Made by a program: the position numbers and the translations under genes | Shown: positions 1 to 6,602 of the stretch, piece by piece | How positions within the stretch are numbered: the stretch's first letter is position 1 | Layout of the letters: every line of letters begins with the position of its first letter | Assembly: GCA_964406505.1 (NCBI GenBank) | Contig: CAYORX010000032.1 | Location: 1-11,585, forward strand | Length of the DNA stretch: 11,585 bases | Direction of reading: 5' to 3' | DNA from: DTU015 sp964406505 | Lineage (GTDB): Bacteria; Bacillota; Sulfobacillia; Fermentithermobacillales; Fermentithermobacillaceae | Notes under the pieces: model-generated | What the model was told of the DNA's origin: nothing | The model's database searches: none | The model's input: only the letters and a program-made list of their open reading frames with translations

Positions 1-152
1 CTATTACTGATACTGGTGTTGCCGTTACTACTGTTCAGAAGGCTGACCCTGTTCAGGTTGAGACTATCGTTTCTATGATTTGTCTGCCTTCCTTCGAAGC
101 TGCTGACCAAGTTTACATTCTTGATACTGTGCAGGAAGAAGAAGAAGAATAA
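1..152 (+). CDS. Probable major capsid protein, C-terminal end (partial)
   Basis: Reading in the frame that begins at base 3 gives 49 residues before a TAA at 150-152; the start lies outside the window. The visible part is beta-rich (VAVTTVQKADPVQVETIVSM) and ends LPSFEAADQVYILDTV followed by five glutamates. Its place directly upstream of the small head-tail connector genes is where a siphovirus major capsid gene normally sits, which is the main reason for the call. The codons are strongly biased to GTT, ACT and GCT, unlike the genes that follow, as expected for a very highly expressed virion protein. The run of five GAA codons at the end is unusual but may be simple tail variation. A head decoration protein is the alternative, since too little is visible for a family assignment. 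Confidence 0.6.
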   Translation, partial: ITDTGVAVTTVQKADPVQVETIVSMICLPSFEAADQVYILDTVQEEEEE

Positions 153-170
153 AAAGGGAGGTAAACAAAG

Positions 171-482
171 ATGGTAAAGATTACGAATGGAATCAACGTC
201 TTTGAGGTTACCAAAGGTGCCTTCGACGGGATTTATTCTCGTCAAGGCTACCGCCTCATGGACGACGAGAAACCTATTGCTGAAGATGTAAATAGGGAGC
301 CTGAAAAAACAAAAGATGAATTGTTTATCGAAGGTATTCTAGAGAAACCAATTTCCCAGTGGAATAAAGACGAAGTTAAGAAGTTTACTGAGTTAAAGGA
401 AATTGACATTACCGGTACGAAGAATGTCGGTGAAGCGAAAGAACGTATTAAGGAGTTTTTGGACGCTCAAGGCCAGGAATAA
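171..482 (+). CDS. Small head-region protein with HeH/LEM-like C-terminal domain
   Basis: This 103-residue protein starts at an ATG eight bases after a strong AGGGAGGT site and lies between the capsid gene and the gp6-like connector. Residues 1-30 (MVKITNGINVFEVTKGAFDG then IYSRQGY) match the opening of small proteins often found at this place in Bacillota phages. The middle (about 31-50) is charged and probably flexible. Residues about 55-101 (PISQWNKDEVKKFTELKEID, then GTKNVGEAKERIKEF) have the two-helix pattern of HeH/LEM or SAP-like domains, with a conserved Trp at the first helix and a Gly-Thr-Lys turn. Such domains often bind nucleic acid in other contexts, but no function is established here. 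A role in head completion or connector assembly is inference from position only. Confidence 0.7.
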   Translation: MVKITNGINVFEVTKGAFDGIYSRQGYRLMDDEKPIAEDVNREPEKTKDELFIEGILEKPISQWNKDEVKKFTELKEIDITGTKNVGEAKERIKEFLDAQGQE

Positions 483-489
483 GGGGGTG
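481..489 (+). promoter_or_regulatory. Ribosome binding site fixing the start at 496
   Basis: The purine-rich AAGGGGGTG here lies six bases before the ATG at 496. The same reading frame stays open upstream to an ATG at 403, but that start is buried inside the preceding gene and has no such site, so 496 is the supported start. Confidence 0.7.
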
Positions 490-495
490 CTCGCG

Positions 496-750
496 ATGAC
501 GGATATTGATAGAGTCAAAAAGGAAGTGCGTGAAGACCAAGCACCGTTCTTTGAAGAGGATGATTTTCAGTATTATCTTAACAAAAATCAGGGTAATGTG
601 AATGCAACTATCTATGAAATGCTTATCATAAAGTCTGAAGATTCTACAATATCTGTAAGTGGTCTTTCCACCCAAGATACTTCGGGCTACTTTAGGCGTT
701 TGGCTTCAAGATACAAACAGTTTAATTCAGGCCTCCTGAAAGGGGGTTAA
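496..750 (+). CDS. Head-tail connector (gp6-like adaptor)
   Basis: The product is 84 residues, beginning MTDIDRVKKEVREDQAPFFE and ending FRRLASRYKQFNSGLLKGG. It looks like the small all-helical head-tail connector family (HK97 gp6 / SPP1 gp15 type), which forms a ring under the portal. The visible pattern is an N-terminal helix, an acidic FFEEDDFQYYLNKN segment, a central helix with LIIKSEDSTISVSGLS, and a last helix ending in an Arg/Lys-rich LASRYK. The phrase 'IKSEDSTIS...GLS' before a final helix is common in Bacillota phage connectors at this locus. The gene starts 14 bases after the previous stop and ends three bases before the next start, so translation is probably coupled. The family call rests on pattern and position and was not tested by a profile search. 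Confidence 0.65.
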   Translation: MTDIDRVKKEVREDQAPFFEEDDFQYYLNKNQGNVNATIYEMLIIKSEDSTISVSGLSTQDTSGYFRRLASRYKQFNSGLLKGG

Positions 751-752
751 GT

Positions 753-1148
753 ATGGCTGTTAACAAGAAACTCGAAGCATATAAAATTAAAAGAGAGTTA
801 AAAAGGAGCGGTATTGAATATGAGATTATCCGAGCGGGGACTAACCCGTTCGGAGAACCCGATGCTAGTTATCAGGAGACTATAGGTGTGATTAATGGGT
901 TGTATCATGAAGAAAGCGTTAACATTCAAGTTGTGACAGGCGACACAACCCAAGTTCGCACCAAGAAATCTCCAATGATTCTTTGCACATACGAAGACGC
1001 CGCCTACATTGATTTAAAAATTAATGATTTGATAGTCATTAATGAAAAGACTTTCAAGATTGTCGGCTTTAAAAACATTCAGGAATGGAATTTGCTTGCC
1101 GATATTTCTTTGGAGGTGTTAGACGATGGCGTTCACACTGGATTATAA
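753..1148 (+). CDS. Probable head-closure / head-tail adaptor protein
   Basis: The product has 131 residues and begins right after the stop of the connector gene, with AAGGGGG as the ribosome binding site. The N-terminal 25 residues (LEAYKIKRELKRSGIEYEII) form a basic helix. The rest is predicted beta-rich: NPFGEPDAS, IGVINGLYHEES, a hydrophobic MILCTYEDAA segment, then DLIVINEKTFKIVGFKNIQE, the 'defined property / correct for' strand pattern of small beta-barrel head-closure and stopper proteins (SPP1 gp16 or lambda FII type). It occupies the place in the gene order between connector and gp10-like protein where the stopper is expected. The 3' end overlaps the next gene by 23 bases. The fold is inferred from strand pattern and synteny; a generic minor capsid protein is the alternative. 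Confidence 0.6.
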   Translation: MAVNKKLEAYKIKRELKRSGIEYEIIRAGTNPFGEPDASYQETIGVINGLYHEESVNIQVVTGDTTQVRTKKSPMILCTYEDAAYIDLKINDLIVINEKTFKIVGFKNIQEWNLLADISLEVLDDGVHTGL

Positions 1149-1485
1149 TTCAAGTGATTTAAGCAAAAATATCAGTGGTTTAAACGCAAAGATTAAACCG
1201 GCCGTACTGATGTATGCTACAACAAAAGCAACTTCGCTACAGGCAATAATGAAGACCAAAAGGCCATGGACCGATAGGACCGGGATGGCAAAGGCTTTGC
1301 TAAATGCTAAAGTTTCTGAACCGAGCGAAACTATAACCAGGATAACGTTATCGCACGGGGTGGCATATGGCATTTGGTTAGAGCTTGCTAATGAAAAGAA
1401 TTATGCAATTATTGTTCCGACCATAAACTCGGAAGGGCCGAAGATTGTTAAAGACCTGGCCGGTTTGTTCAATAAACTCAAATGA
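1126..1485 (+). CDS. HK97 gp10-like neck / tail-completion protein
   Basis: This 119-residue protein shows the recognisable pattern of the HK97-gp10 family: a central 'RPWTDRTGMAKALLNAKVSE' stretch, then a beta segment 'ITRITLSHGVAYGIWLELAN' and the phrase 'KNYAIIVPTI..EGPKIVKDLAGLF'. The WTDRTG...HG..YG..LE pattern is the most diagnostic. Family members sit at the head-tail interface and are needed for tail completion or joining. The start at 1126 is inside the previous gene and preceded by TGGAGGTG, giving a 23-base overlap that suggests translational coupling. The stop at 1483-1485 overlaps the ribosome binding site of the next gene. Confidence 0.8.
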   Translation: MAFTLDYNSSDLSKNISGLNAKIKPAVLMYATTKATSLQAIMKTKRPWTDRTGMAKALLNAKVSEPSETITRITLSHGVAYGIWLELANEKNYAIIVPTINSEGPKIVKDLAGLFNKLK

Positions 1486-1499
1486 CGGAGGTGTAAATT

Positions 1500-1853
1500 A
1501 TGACTAAAAGCAGATGGCAAGACATATTCTTGCACCTCAAATATGAAGGCTTCGACGTGTATTCTCCAGGAACAAAGGTTGGGGATTGCTTAAGCAAATA
1601 TATAGTTGTTAAAAACGATGGGTCTTTTCAGCACATAAGTTTCAGCACCGATGTAGACATATATGCGATTATGTGTTATGTTCCGCGAGACAACTACAGC
1701 GAATTGGAAGCGCTTGTTCAAGACGTTAAAGCGTCAATGAAGAAGTTAAAGCCAATGATTCTCCCCAACGGTTCCCAGACCCCGAGCTATTACGATGATA
1801 GCTTTAAAGCGCATATGGTTAGCATACAATATAAAAATTATAAGAAGCTATAA
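1500..1853 (+). CDS. Probable tail terminator / tail-completion protein
   Basis: The product is 117 residues, preceded by GGAGGTG eight bases upstream of the ATG. It opens with a helix (SRWQDIFLHLKYEGFDVYSPG) and continues with alternating strands (KYIVVKNDGS, ISFSTDVDIYAIMCYVPRDN), a second helix (SELEALVQDVKASMKKLKPM) and a final strand (AHMVSIQYKNYKKL). This helix-strand-strand-helix-strand layout, and the place just before the major tail protein, fit tail terminators (lambda gpU / SPP1 gp17 type), which cap the tube once the tape measure length is reached and join it to the head. I recognise no single diagnostic motif, so the call is mainly from layout and synteny. Confidence 0.6.
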   Translation: MTKSRWQDIFLHLKYEGFDVYSPGTKVGDCLSKYIVVKNDGSFQHISFSTDVDIYAIMCYVPRDNYSELEALVQDVKASMKKLKPMILPNGSQTPSYYDDSFKAHMVSIQYKNYKKL

Positions 1854-1880
1854 TTTACAATAACGAAAGGAGTCAATATA

Positions 1881-2471
1881 ATGCCTGTTAATAAATCTAA
1901 AGCAGAAATCGCCACAATCGATTGTGAGTTAATCACAATAGAGACGACGACTCAAGGCGAAGACGAAAATCCGGTGACGACAGAGTTTGGTTTTACCACG
2001 GCAAACAAGATTCAGGTTGAGCCGCAAATAGAGGAGCAAGAGGCGGTAAAGCTTATCATAAAAGGGGCACTGCTTGCACAAAAGCCTAAAAAGGCCGTTA
2101 TAACCGGGAATCAAATAACGCTCACAGATAACGTCTTCAATCCGGAACTTGTTGTCATTTTGCAAGGTGGTACCATCGAATACGACTCAACAGAACCGAC
2201 AAAGGTTATCGGGTACGACCCACCCACTGCAGGGTCTGCGGATGAAGGAGAGACATTCACCTTAAATGCGTATTCGGCCCAATATGACGCCAGCGGCCAA
2301 ATCGTTCAGTATGAAAAAATATCATATCCTAACTGTCGGGGGATTCCGGTTGCGTTTAGCTCGGAAGACGGCGCGTTCAGGGTTCCGGAATACATAATAG
2401 ATTCCGCCCCTAAAAAAGGTGAGCACCCCTACAGGCTTTCATACGTGGAAACTCTCCCGGCTCTTACTTAA
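1881..2471 (+). CDS. Probable major tail (tube) protein
   Basis: The product is 196 residues, starting at an ATG with GAAAGGAG upstream. It is almost entirely predicted beta structure, with a repeated 'VxPQIEEQEAVKLIIKGALL', 'PKKAVITGNQITLTDNVFNP', 'ELVVILQGGTIEY' strand pattern and a loop rich in Pro, Gly and Asp (residues about 112-125). It ends with 'FRVPEYIIDSAPKKGEHPYR' and a final strand, typical of siphovirus tube proteins that use their C-terminal segment for subunit packing. Position between the terminator and the tail chaperone is decisive. The protein should polymerise as hexameric rings around the tape measure. No extra Ig-like domain is present at the C terminus. Confidence 0.75.
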   Translation: MPVNKSKAEIATIDCELITIETTTQGEDENPVTTEFGFTTANKIQVEPQIEEQEAVKLIIKGALLAQKPKKAVITGNQITLTDNVFNPELVVILQGGTIEYDSTEPTKVIGYDPPTAGSADEGETFTLNAYSAQYDASGQIVQYEKISYPNCRGIPVAFSSEDGAFRVPEYIIDSAPKKGEHPYRLSYVETLPALT

Positions 2472-2502
2472 ATAAAATTAAATAGAAGAGAGGATTAATA
2501 AA

Positions 2503-2946
2503 GTGTCTAATACAAAAAAAGAGATTCCGGTTGACTATGCTAAAACATTAAACGTAACGTCGCTCGGGGATTTGCAGTCATATGCGAAAGGAACGGTTGT
2601 CAGGCTTCCAGACTTTGCAGAAGGACAACCATTCGTTGCAAGAGTGAAACGCCCAAGTTTGTTGGCTTTGGCGAAACAAGGAAAGATTCCGAACCAATTG
2701 CTTTCAGCGGCGGCAGATTTGTTCTCCAAGGGAAGTTCGGGTCTCGACACAAAAGCCTATGGTGGTGAAAATATGTTAGGCGACATGTACGATATTTGTC
2801 GTCCTATCTGCGAGGCTTGTTTGGTTGCGCCGACCCTTGAAGAAATTGAAGAAGCAGGACTTACGCTTTCCGATGACCAAATTATGGCCATATTCAGCTA
2901 TACACAAGTAGGGATAAAGGCCCTCGAGCCGTTTCGTACGAAGTAA
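2503..2946 (+). CDS. Tail assembly chaperone, gpG-like upstream frame
   Basis: The product is 147 residues and starts at a GTG ten bases after an AGAGAGGA site. Visible landmarks are 'KGTVVRLPDFAEGQPFVARV', 'RPSLLALAKQGKIPNQLL', and the C-terminal 'PTLEEIEEAGLTLSDDQIMA' followed by 'GIKALEPFRTK'. This is the tail assembly chaperone found between the tube gene and the tape measure gene in Bacillota siphoviruses; it coats the tape measure during tail assembly. A second frame directly downstream encodes the expected T-like extension, and the two frames overlap from 2918 to 2946. The shift would join them after Phe144, giving a minor product of about 214 residues. Sequence shows the two frames; the chaperone role is family knowledge; the shift itself is inference. 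Confidence 0.8.
   Translation: MSNTKKEIPVDYAKTLNVTSLGDLQSYAKGTVVRLPDFAEGQPFVARVKRPSLLALAKQGKIPNQLLSAAADLFSKGSSGLDTKAYGGENMLGDMYDICRPICEACLVAPTLEEIEEAGLTLSDDQIMAIFSYTQVGIKALEPFRTK
2932..2935 (+). promoter_or_regulatory. Candidate +1 ribosomal frameshift site (TTT C)
   Basis: The zero frame reads CCG TTT CGT ACG AAG TAA. A tRNA-Phe on TTT can re-pair with TTC one base downstream, after which reading continues GTA CGA AGT into the second chaperone frame. The second frame is open only from 2918, because a TAA at 2915-2917 closes it, so any shift must occur in 2918-2946. Within that interval I find no other codon whose tRNA could re-pair after a +1 step, and none that fits a -2 step. The zero-frame stop lies three codons further on. 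The efficiency cannot be judged from sequence. Confidence 0.55.
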
Positions 2947-3148
2947 AAAAATATTAGACATGCTTGGGCTGGCAGAGAGCTATCAATGCCGGCCAAGTTT
3001 GCTATTTGATATAACGGACCCATACACGGCATATTGCTTCGATGAAGTTTGTGCATACATAAAGGCAAACATCAAAGAGGGGAAAACGCCAATATTTGTA
3101 GAAAAATATACGAGTTTCAAACAATTATATTCAAAATATGAAAGCTGA
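2936..3148 (+). CDS. Tail assembly chaperone, gpT-like frameshift extension
   Basis: After the proposed +1 shift this frame adds 70 residues: VRSKKILDMLGLAESYQCRP, then SLLFDITDPYTAYCFDEVCA, then a lysine-rich tail ending FKQLYSKYES. The 'RPS...L..I.D.YTAYCFDEVCAYI' segment is the usual signature of the second part of tail chaperones in these phages, the part that recruits the tape measure. An ATG at 2960 could start a 62-residue protein, but no ribosome binding site precedes it (the upstream bases are an A run and ATATTAGAC), which argues for production by frameshift from the gene at 2503. It ends 16 bases before the tape measure start. Confidence 0.7.
   Translation, partial: VRSKKILDMLGLAESYQCRPSLLFDITDPYTAYCFDEVCAYIKANIKEGKTPIFVEKYTSFKQLYSKYES
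2963..2997 (+). other. Hairpin inside the chaperone extension
   Basis: Bases 2963-2974 pair with 2987-2997 as an 11-pair stem with one bulged G (2968) and one G-U pair, around a 12-base loop. It starts 27 bases after the candidate slip site and 16 bases after the zero-frame stop. No T run follows, so it is not an intrinsic terminator. It could affect the frameshift or ribosome pausing, but the spacing is longer than usual for stimulatory structures. Confidence 0.4.
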
Positions 3149-3150
3149 TA

Positions 3151-3158
3151 AGGAGGTG
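3151..3158 (+). promoter_or_regulatory. Ribosome binding site fixing a TTG start
   Basis: A full AGGAGGTG lies six bases before TTG at 3165. No ATG or GTG in the same frame is comparably placed, so TTG is the supported start of the tape measure gene. Confidence 0.75.
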
Positions 3159-3164
3159 TAAGCA

Positions 3165-6074
3165 TTGGCAATTGATGTTGGCTCAGCGGTAGGTTATTTG
3201 GACCTTGATATTTCTGGGTTTTCAGCAGGTTTAAAGTCAGCGAATAGCGAAGCAACAAAAGAGATTAATAATCTATCGACTAATATAGGCAAAGGTTTTG
3301 AAGCTGTTGGTTCTAAACTCACATCAGCAGGCAAAACCCTCGTCAAGAATGTTACACTTCCAATTGTTGGTCTTGGGACTTTGGCAATAAAGACAAGTGC
3401 AGAATTTGAGTCTGCAATGAGTAAAGTTTCTGCTATTTCTGGTGCAACAGGCAATGATTTAGATATGTTAAATAAAAAGGCCCAAGAGATGGGAGCTAAA
3501 ACAAAATTTAGTGCAACAGAATCAGCTGAAGCTTTTACATATATGGCAATGGCCGGTTGGAAAACAGAAGATATGCTTGATGGTATTAGCGGCATTATGT
3601 CACTTGCAGCAGCTGATGGTCTCGATTTAGCAACAACATCAGATATTGTGACAGATGCCCTTACAGCATTTGGTTTAGGAGCAAAAGATTCTGGGCATTT
3701 CGCAGATGTGTTGGCGAAAGCGAGTTCAAGTGCAAACACTAATGTTAGTTTGTTAGGCGAATCTTTTAAATATGTTGCACCAGTTGCAGGGGCTTTGGGT
3801 ATGTCAGCAGAAGATGTAGGCATTGCATTGGGTTTAATGGGCAATGCGGGAATAAAAGGTTCACAAGCAGGTACGGCATTAAGAGCATCTTTAACAAGGT
3901 TAATTAAACCCACAGATACAGCTGCAGACTTAATGGAGCAATATAACCTATCAATGACAAACTCAGATGGAACTATGAAGTCGTTAAGTGAAGTAATGAA
4001 TACGCTTAGAAAGAACTTGGGTGGTTTAACTGAAGCAGAACAGGCACAGGTTGCTGCAACAATATTTGGGCAAGAATCAATGTCAGGAATGTTGTCAATA
4101 ATCAATGCATCTGAAAAAGACTATAACAGTTTGACAAAATCGATTTATGATGCAGAAGGTGCAGCTCAACAAATGGCAGATACTATGTTAGATAACTTAA
4201 GTGGACAAATTGTATTATTAAAATCAGCCTTGGAAGGGTTAGCTATACAATTTGGTGAAATCTTAATGCCATATATAAAAAGGTTTACAGAATGGCTACA
4301 AAATTTAATAACTAAGTTTCAAGAAATGACGCCGGAACAACAAAACCAAGTTGTACAATTTGCAGCAATAGCGGCTGCTATTGGGCCTGTTCTATTAATA
4401 TTTGGAAAGTTAATAACTAGTGTAGGAAATATACTCACAACATTTGGTAAAATCCCAGGAGCCATTACGAAACTAAGTACAGCCCTAGCAGGGATAACAG
4501 CACCAATTGCAGCAATTATAGCAGCAGTGGCAGTCTTAGTGGCAGCATTCGTAACCCTATGGAAAAATAACGAAGAGTTCAGGGATAAAATGACGGGAAT
4601 CTGGGAAGAAATCAAAGGCAAATTCGAAGGATTCATACAGGGGGTCGTAGATAGGGTCAATGAGCTTGGGTTTGATTTTGAAAGCATAGTTGAAATTATT
4701 AAAGAAATCTGGAACGGATTTTGTGAGTTTTTCGCCCCAGCGTTTGAAAGCGGCTTTCAGGCATTATCAAATGTTCTGGATGTAGTTTTTGATGTGTTGC
4801 TTGGACTTCTGGATATTTTCGTTGGTTTGTTCACCGGTGACTGGGAGAAGGCCTGGGAAGGCGTAAAGGGAATTTTTGTCGGACTTTGGGACTTCCTTCA
4901 AGACACATTAACAAATGCGCTGGATTATCTTTTTAAGTCTTCAAATACTTTCTTGGGACTTTTCGGAACGAGTTGGGAAGAACTTTGGGATAATGTTTCT
5001 ACTTTCTTTGAGGAAGCCTGGCGAGGAATCTCTGACTTTTTTGAAAACACGTGGAATGGAATTACCGAGTTCTTCACCAAAAAGATTCCAGAATTTATTG
5101 CCCAAGCAAAGGAAGCAGGGAGTGGATTCCTCGATAAAATTGTTGAGTTCTTTACAGACCTCCCGTATAAAATTGGTTTCTTTATTGGGGAATCATTTGT
5201 AAAGGTAGGTAAGTGGGCTCTGGAAATGGAAGACAAAGCGAAAGAGACGGCAAAAAACTTTCTTGAATCTATCGTTAAGTTTTTCAAAGAGCTCCCAGGG
5301 AAAGTTGCGGACCACCTCACGACGTCTTACAAAAAAGCCAAGGAATGGAGCGACAATATGCGAGACAAGGCAATAGAAACTGGGAAAAACTTCCTTGAAT
5401 CAATTGTCTCGTTCTTCAAAGAGCTTCCGGGAAAACTTTGGAATTATTTTAATGAGTCGAATGACAAAGCAAAGCAATGGGTTCTTGATATGGGGAATCG
5501 AGGTTTGGAAGCTATCCGTTCTCTGATTAATAATGTGGTTGATGGGGCAATGGAAATACCACAAAAGATGGCTGATATAGGCCGGTCTATAGTGACAGGC
5601 GTTTGGGACGGTATATCTGGTGCAGCAAAGTGGTTAACAGACCAAGTAAGCAGTTTCTTTACCGGGATTGTGAATGGGGTAAAATCGGGCTTAGGAATAG
5701 GATCCCCTTCAAAGGTGTTTGCAGAAAAGGTTGGTAAATGGCTTCCTGCGGGAGTTGCCGTCGGCTTTAAGTCCGCTTTACCGGATGCAATGAAAAGCAT
5801 GCAAACCGACTTGGACAAATCCACAATATCGTTAAATACAGATTTTTATACTGGTGTTAAGAGGATGGGTTACTCGGATGATAGTTTGGCATTTGGCCAA
5901 GCCAAAGCCTTGATGCAATCTGGGCAATCTGCTTCACACTCAAAGAACGATATAAAAATTGATATAAGTGTCAATGCCAATGTGGCAAATGACTATGATG
6001 TTCGCAATTTGGCGAATGAACTGGGAGTGTCGGTTGAAAGGGAATTACGCTCGAGAGGGGTGGCTGCTATATGA
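3165..6074 (+). CDS. Phage tail tape measure protein (TP901 family)
   Basis: This 969-residue protein is the longest in the window and sets tail length; at the usual scale of about 0.15 nm per residue the tail would be near 145 nm (inference). Residues about 75-250 hold the TP901-type core: KTSAEFESAMSKVSAISGAT, TKFSATESAEAFTYMAMAGW, a SDIVTDALTAFGL segment and GNAGIKGSQAGTALRASLTR. Two hydrophobic stretches, about 396-417 and 444-466, are candidate membrane-inserting segments. Residues 450-800 are rich in Trp and Phe at regular spacing; three tandem 44-residue repeats sit at 650-781. The C-terminal 'GIGSPSKVFAEKVGKWLPAG' (about residues 844-863) is a conserved tape measure motif. The 5' half differs from the 3' half in codon use and CpG content. 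The stop overlaps the next start as ATGA. Confidence 0.93.
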   Translation: MAIDVGSAVGYLDLDISGFSAGLKSANSEATKEINNLSTNIGKGFEAVGSKLTSAGKTLVKNVTLPIVGLGTLAIKTSAEFESAMSKVSAISGATGNDLDMLNKKAQEMGAKTKFSATESAEAFTYMAMAGWKTEDMLDGISGIMSLAAADGLDLATTSDIVTDALTAFGLGAKDSGHFADVLAKASSSANTNVSLLGESFKYVAPVAGALGMSAEDVGIALGLMGNAGIKGSQAGTALRASLTRLIKPTDTAADLMEQYNLSMTNSDGTMKSLSEVMNTLRKNLGGLTEAEQAQVAATIFGQESMSGMLSIINASEKDYNSLTKSIYDAEGAAQQMADTMLDNLSGQIVLLKSALEGLAIQFGEILMPYIKRFTEWLQNLITKFQEMTPEQQNQVVQFAAIAAAIGPVLLIFGKLITSVGNILTTFGKIPGAITKLSTALAGITAPIAAIIAAVAVLVAAFVTLWKNNEEFRDKMTGIWEEIKGKFEGFIQGVVDRVNELGFDFESIVEIIKEIWNGFCEFFAPAFESGFQALSNVLDVVFDVLLGLLDIFVGLFTGDWEKAWEGVKGIFVGLWDFLQDTLTNALDYLFKSSNTFLGLFGTSWEELWDNVSTFFEEAWRGISDFFENTWNGITEFFTKKIPEFIAQAKEAGSGFLDKIVEFFTDLPYKIGFFIGESFVKVGKWALEMEDKAKETAKNFLESIVKFFKELPGKVADHLTTSYKKAKEWSDNMRDKAIETGKNFLESIVSFFKELPGKLWNYFNESNDKAKQWVLDMGNRGLEAIRSLINNVVDGAMEIPQKMADIGRSIVTGVWDGISGAAKWLTDQVSSFFTGIVNGVKSGLGIGSPSKVFAEKVGKWLPAGVAVGFKSALPDAMKSMQTDLDKSTISLNTDFYTGVKRMGYSDDSLAFGQAKALMQSGQSASHSKNDIKIDISVNANVANDYDVRNLANELGVSVERELRSRGVAAI
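5112..5507 (+). repeat. Three tandem 44-residue (132-base) repeats in the tape measure
   Basis: Units at 5112-5243, 5244-5375 and 5376-5507 are each exactly 44 codons. Unit 2 begins ETAKNFLESIVKFFKELPGK and unit 3 ETGKNFLESIVSFFKELPGK; unit 1 is a diverged version beginning EAGSGFLDKIVEFFTDLPYK. Each unit continues with a more variable stretch and a W(x)LEM or W(x)nM-like helix end. This is the periodic aromatic helical pattern expected where the tape measure packs in the tail tube. Confidence 0.85.
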
Positions 6075-6601
6075 CGACAGGTTCATTCCAATACGTAGGA
6101 AAAAACAGCGTGGATGATTTTGGAATTTATGTTAGGCAATACACGCCGGTGGTCCCGCAAAAACGGTTGAGGAAAGTTAATATCCCTTATCGGCACGGAA
6201 CATATAATTATGGTGTAAAAGCTTATGATGAGATTGAGGTTACCTTGGATTGCTTTTGTGAAAAAGATTACGAACGAGACGATTTTAGGGAGGTTTCTCT
6301 TTGGTTGTCTAAGGCTGGGAATCTAACATTCTGGGATGAGGATGATAAGTTTTACAAAGGTGAATTTGAGAGTTTTCCATCATATAACGAGTTTACGCTA
6401 TTACGAATGGAGCCATTTCAAATAACCTTTATGGCTCACCCTTTCATATTCGGTCAAAGAAAAGTGAGCGATATCTTTAGCGGTACCAATCATCCGGTCT
6501 ACAAAGGAACAGTAGAACAACCGGCTTTTCTGAAGTTAGTAAACACATCAAATCAAATAGTCAACGGGGTTCAAATCTCGTTAGTATATAAGGAGGATTG
6601 A
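6071..6601 (+). CDS. Distal tail protein (Dit-like), short, lacking most of the C-terminal domain
   Basis: The product is 176 residues. Residues 1-140 match the N-terminal ring domain of Sipho_tail / Dit proteins: 'FQYVGKNSVDDFGIYVRQY', 'RKVNIPYRHGTYNYGVKAYD' (the I-x-x-RHGTY phrase is characteristic), 'EVTLDCFCEKD', 'WLSKAGNLTFWDEDDKFYKG', and 'MEPFQITFMAHPFIFG'. Dit forms the hexameric hub at the tail end that links the tube to the tip. Full-length Dits are about 250 residues with a galectin-like second domain; here only its first strands (GTVEQPAFLKLVNTSNQIVN) remain before the stop. The matching later strands appear in the gene at 7403-8107. The start overlaps the tape measure stop (ATGA), and the ribosome binding site is GAGAGGGG. 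An ordinary short Dit is the alternative. Confidence 0.85.
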   Translation: MTTGSFQYVGKNSVDDFGIYVRQYTPVVPQKRLRKVNIPYRHGTYNYGVKAYDEIEVTLDCFCEKDYERDDFREVSLWLSKAGNLTFWDEDDKFYKGEFESFPSYNEFTLLRMEPFQITFMAHPFIFGQRKVSDIFSGTNHPVYKGTVEQPAFLKLVNTSNQIVNGVQISLVYKED

Positions 6602-6602
6602 C

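Noticed and set aside
403..495. An N-terminal extension of the connector gene starting at ATG 403.
   Set aside because: It lies within the preceding gene in another frame, gives an unlikely basic sequence, and lacks the AAGGGGGTG site that precedes ATG 496.
1913..1926. A perfect 14-base palindrome, CACAATCGATTGTG, near the start of the major tail protein gene.
   Set aside because: A palindrome of this length is expected about once by chance in a window this size. It lies inside coding sequence with no promoter elements around it.
2960..3148. An independent 62-residue gene starting at ATG 2960.
   Set aside because: There is no ribosome binding site upstream, whereas all neighbours have strong ones, and the frame extends upstream to overlap the chaperone gene as expected for a frameshift product.
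3194..4105. A 303-codon open frame on the minus strand inside the tape measure gene.
   Set aside because: It lies fully antisense to the conserved TP901 core, has no ribosome binding site that I can see, and is explained by the biased codon use of the plus-strand gene. Its translation is low-complexity Ser/Ala/Pro/Val-rich.
4915..5320. Overlapping open frames on both strands in the second half of the tape measure gene.
   Set aside because: They are shadows of the repetitive aromatic-rich coding sequence with no start signals and no recognisable protein pattern.
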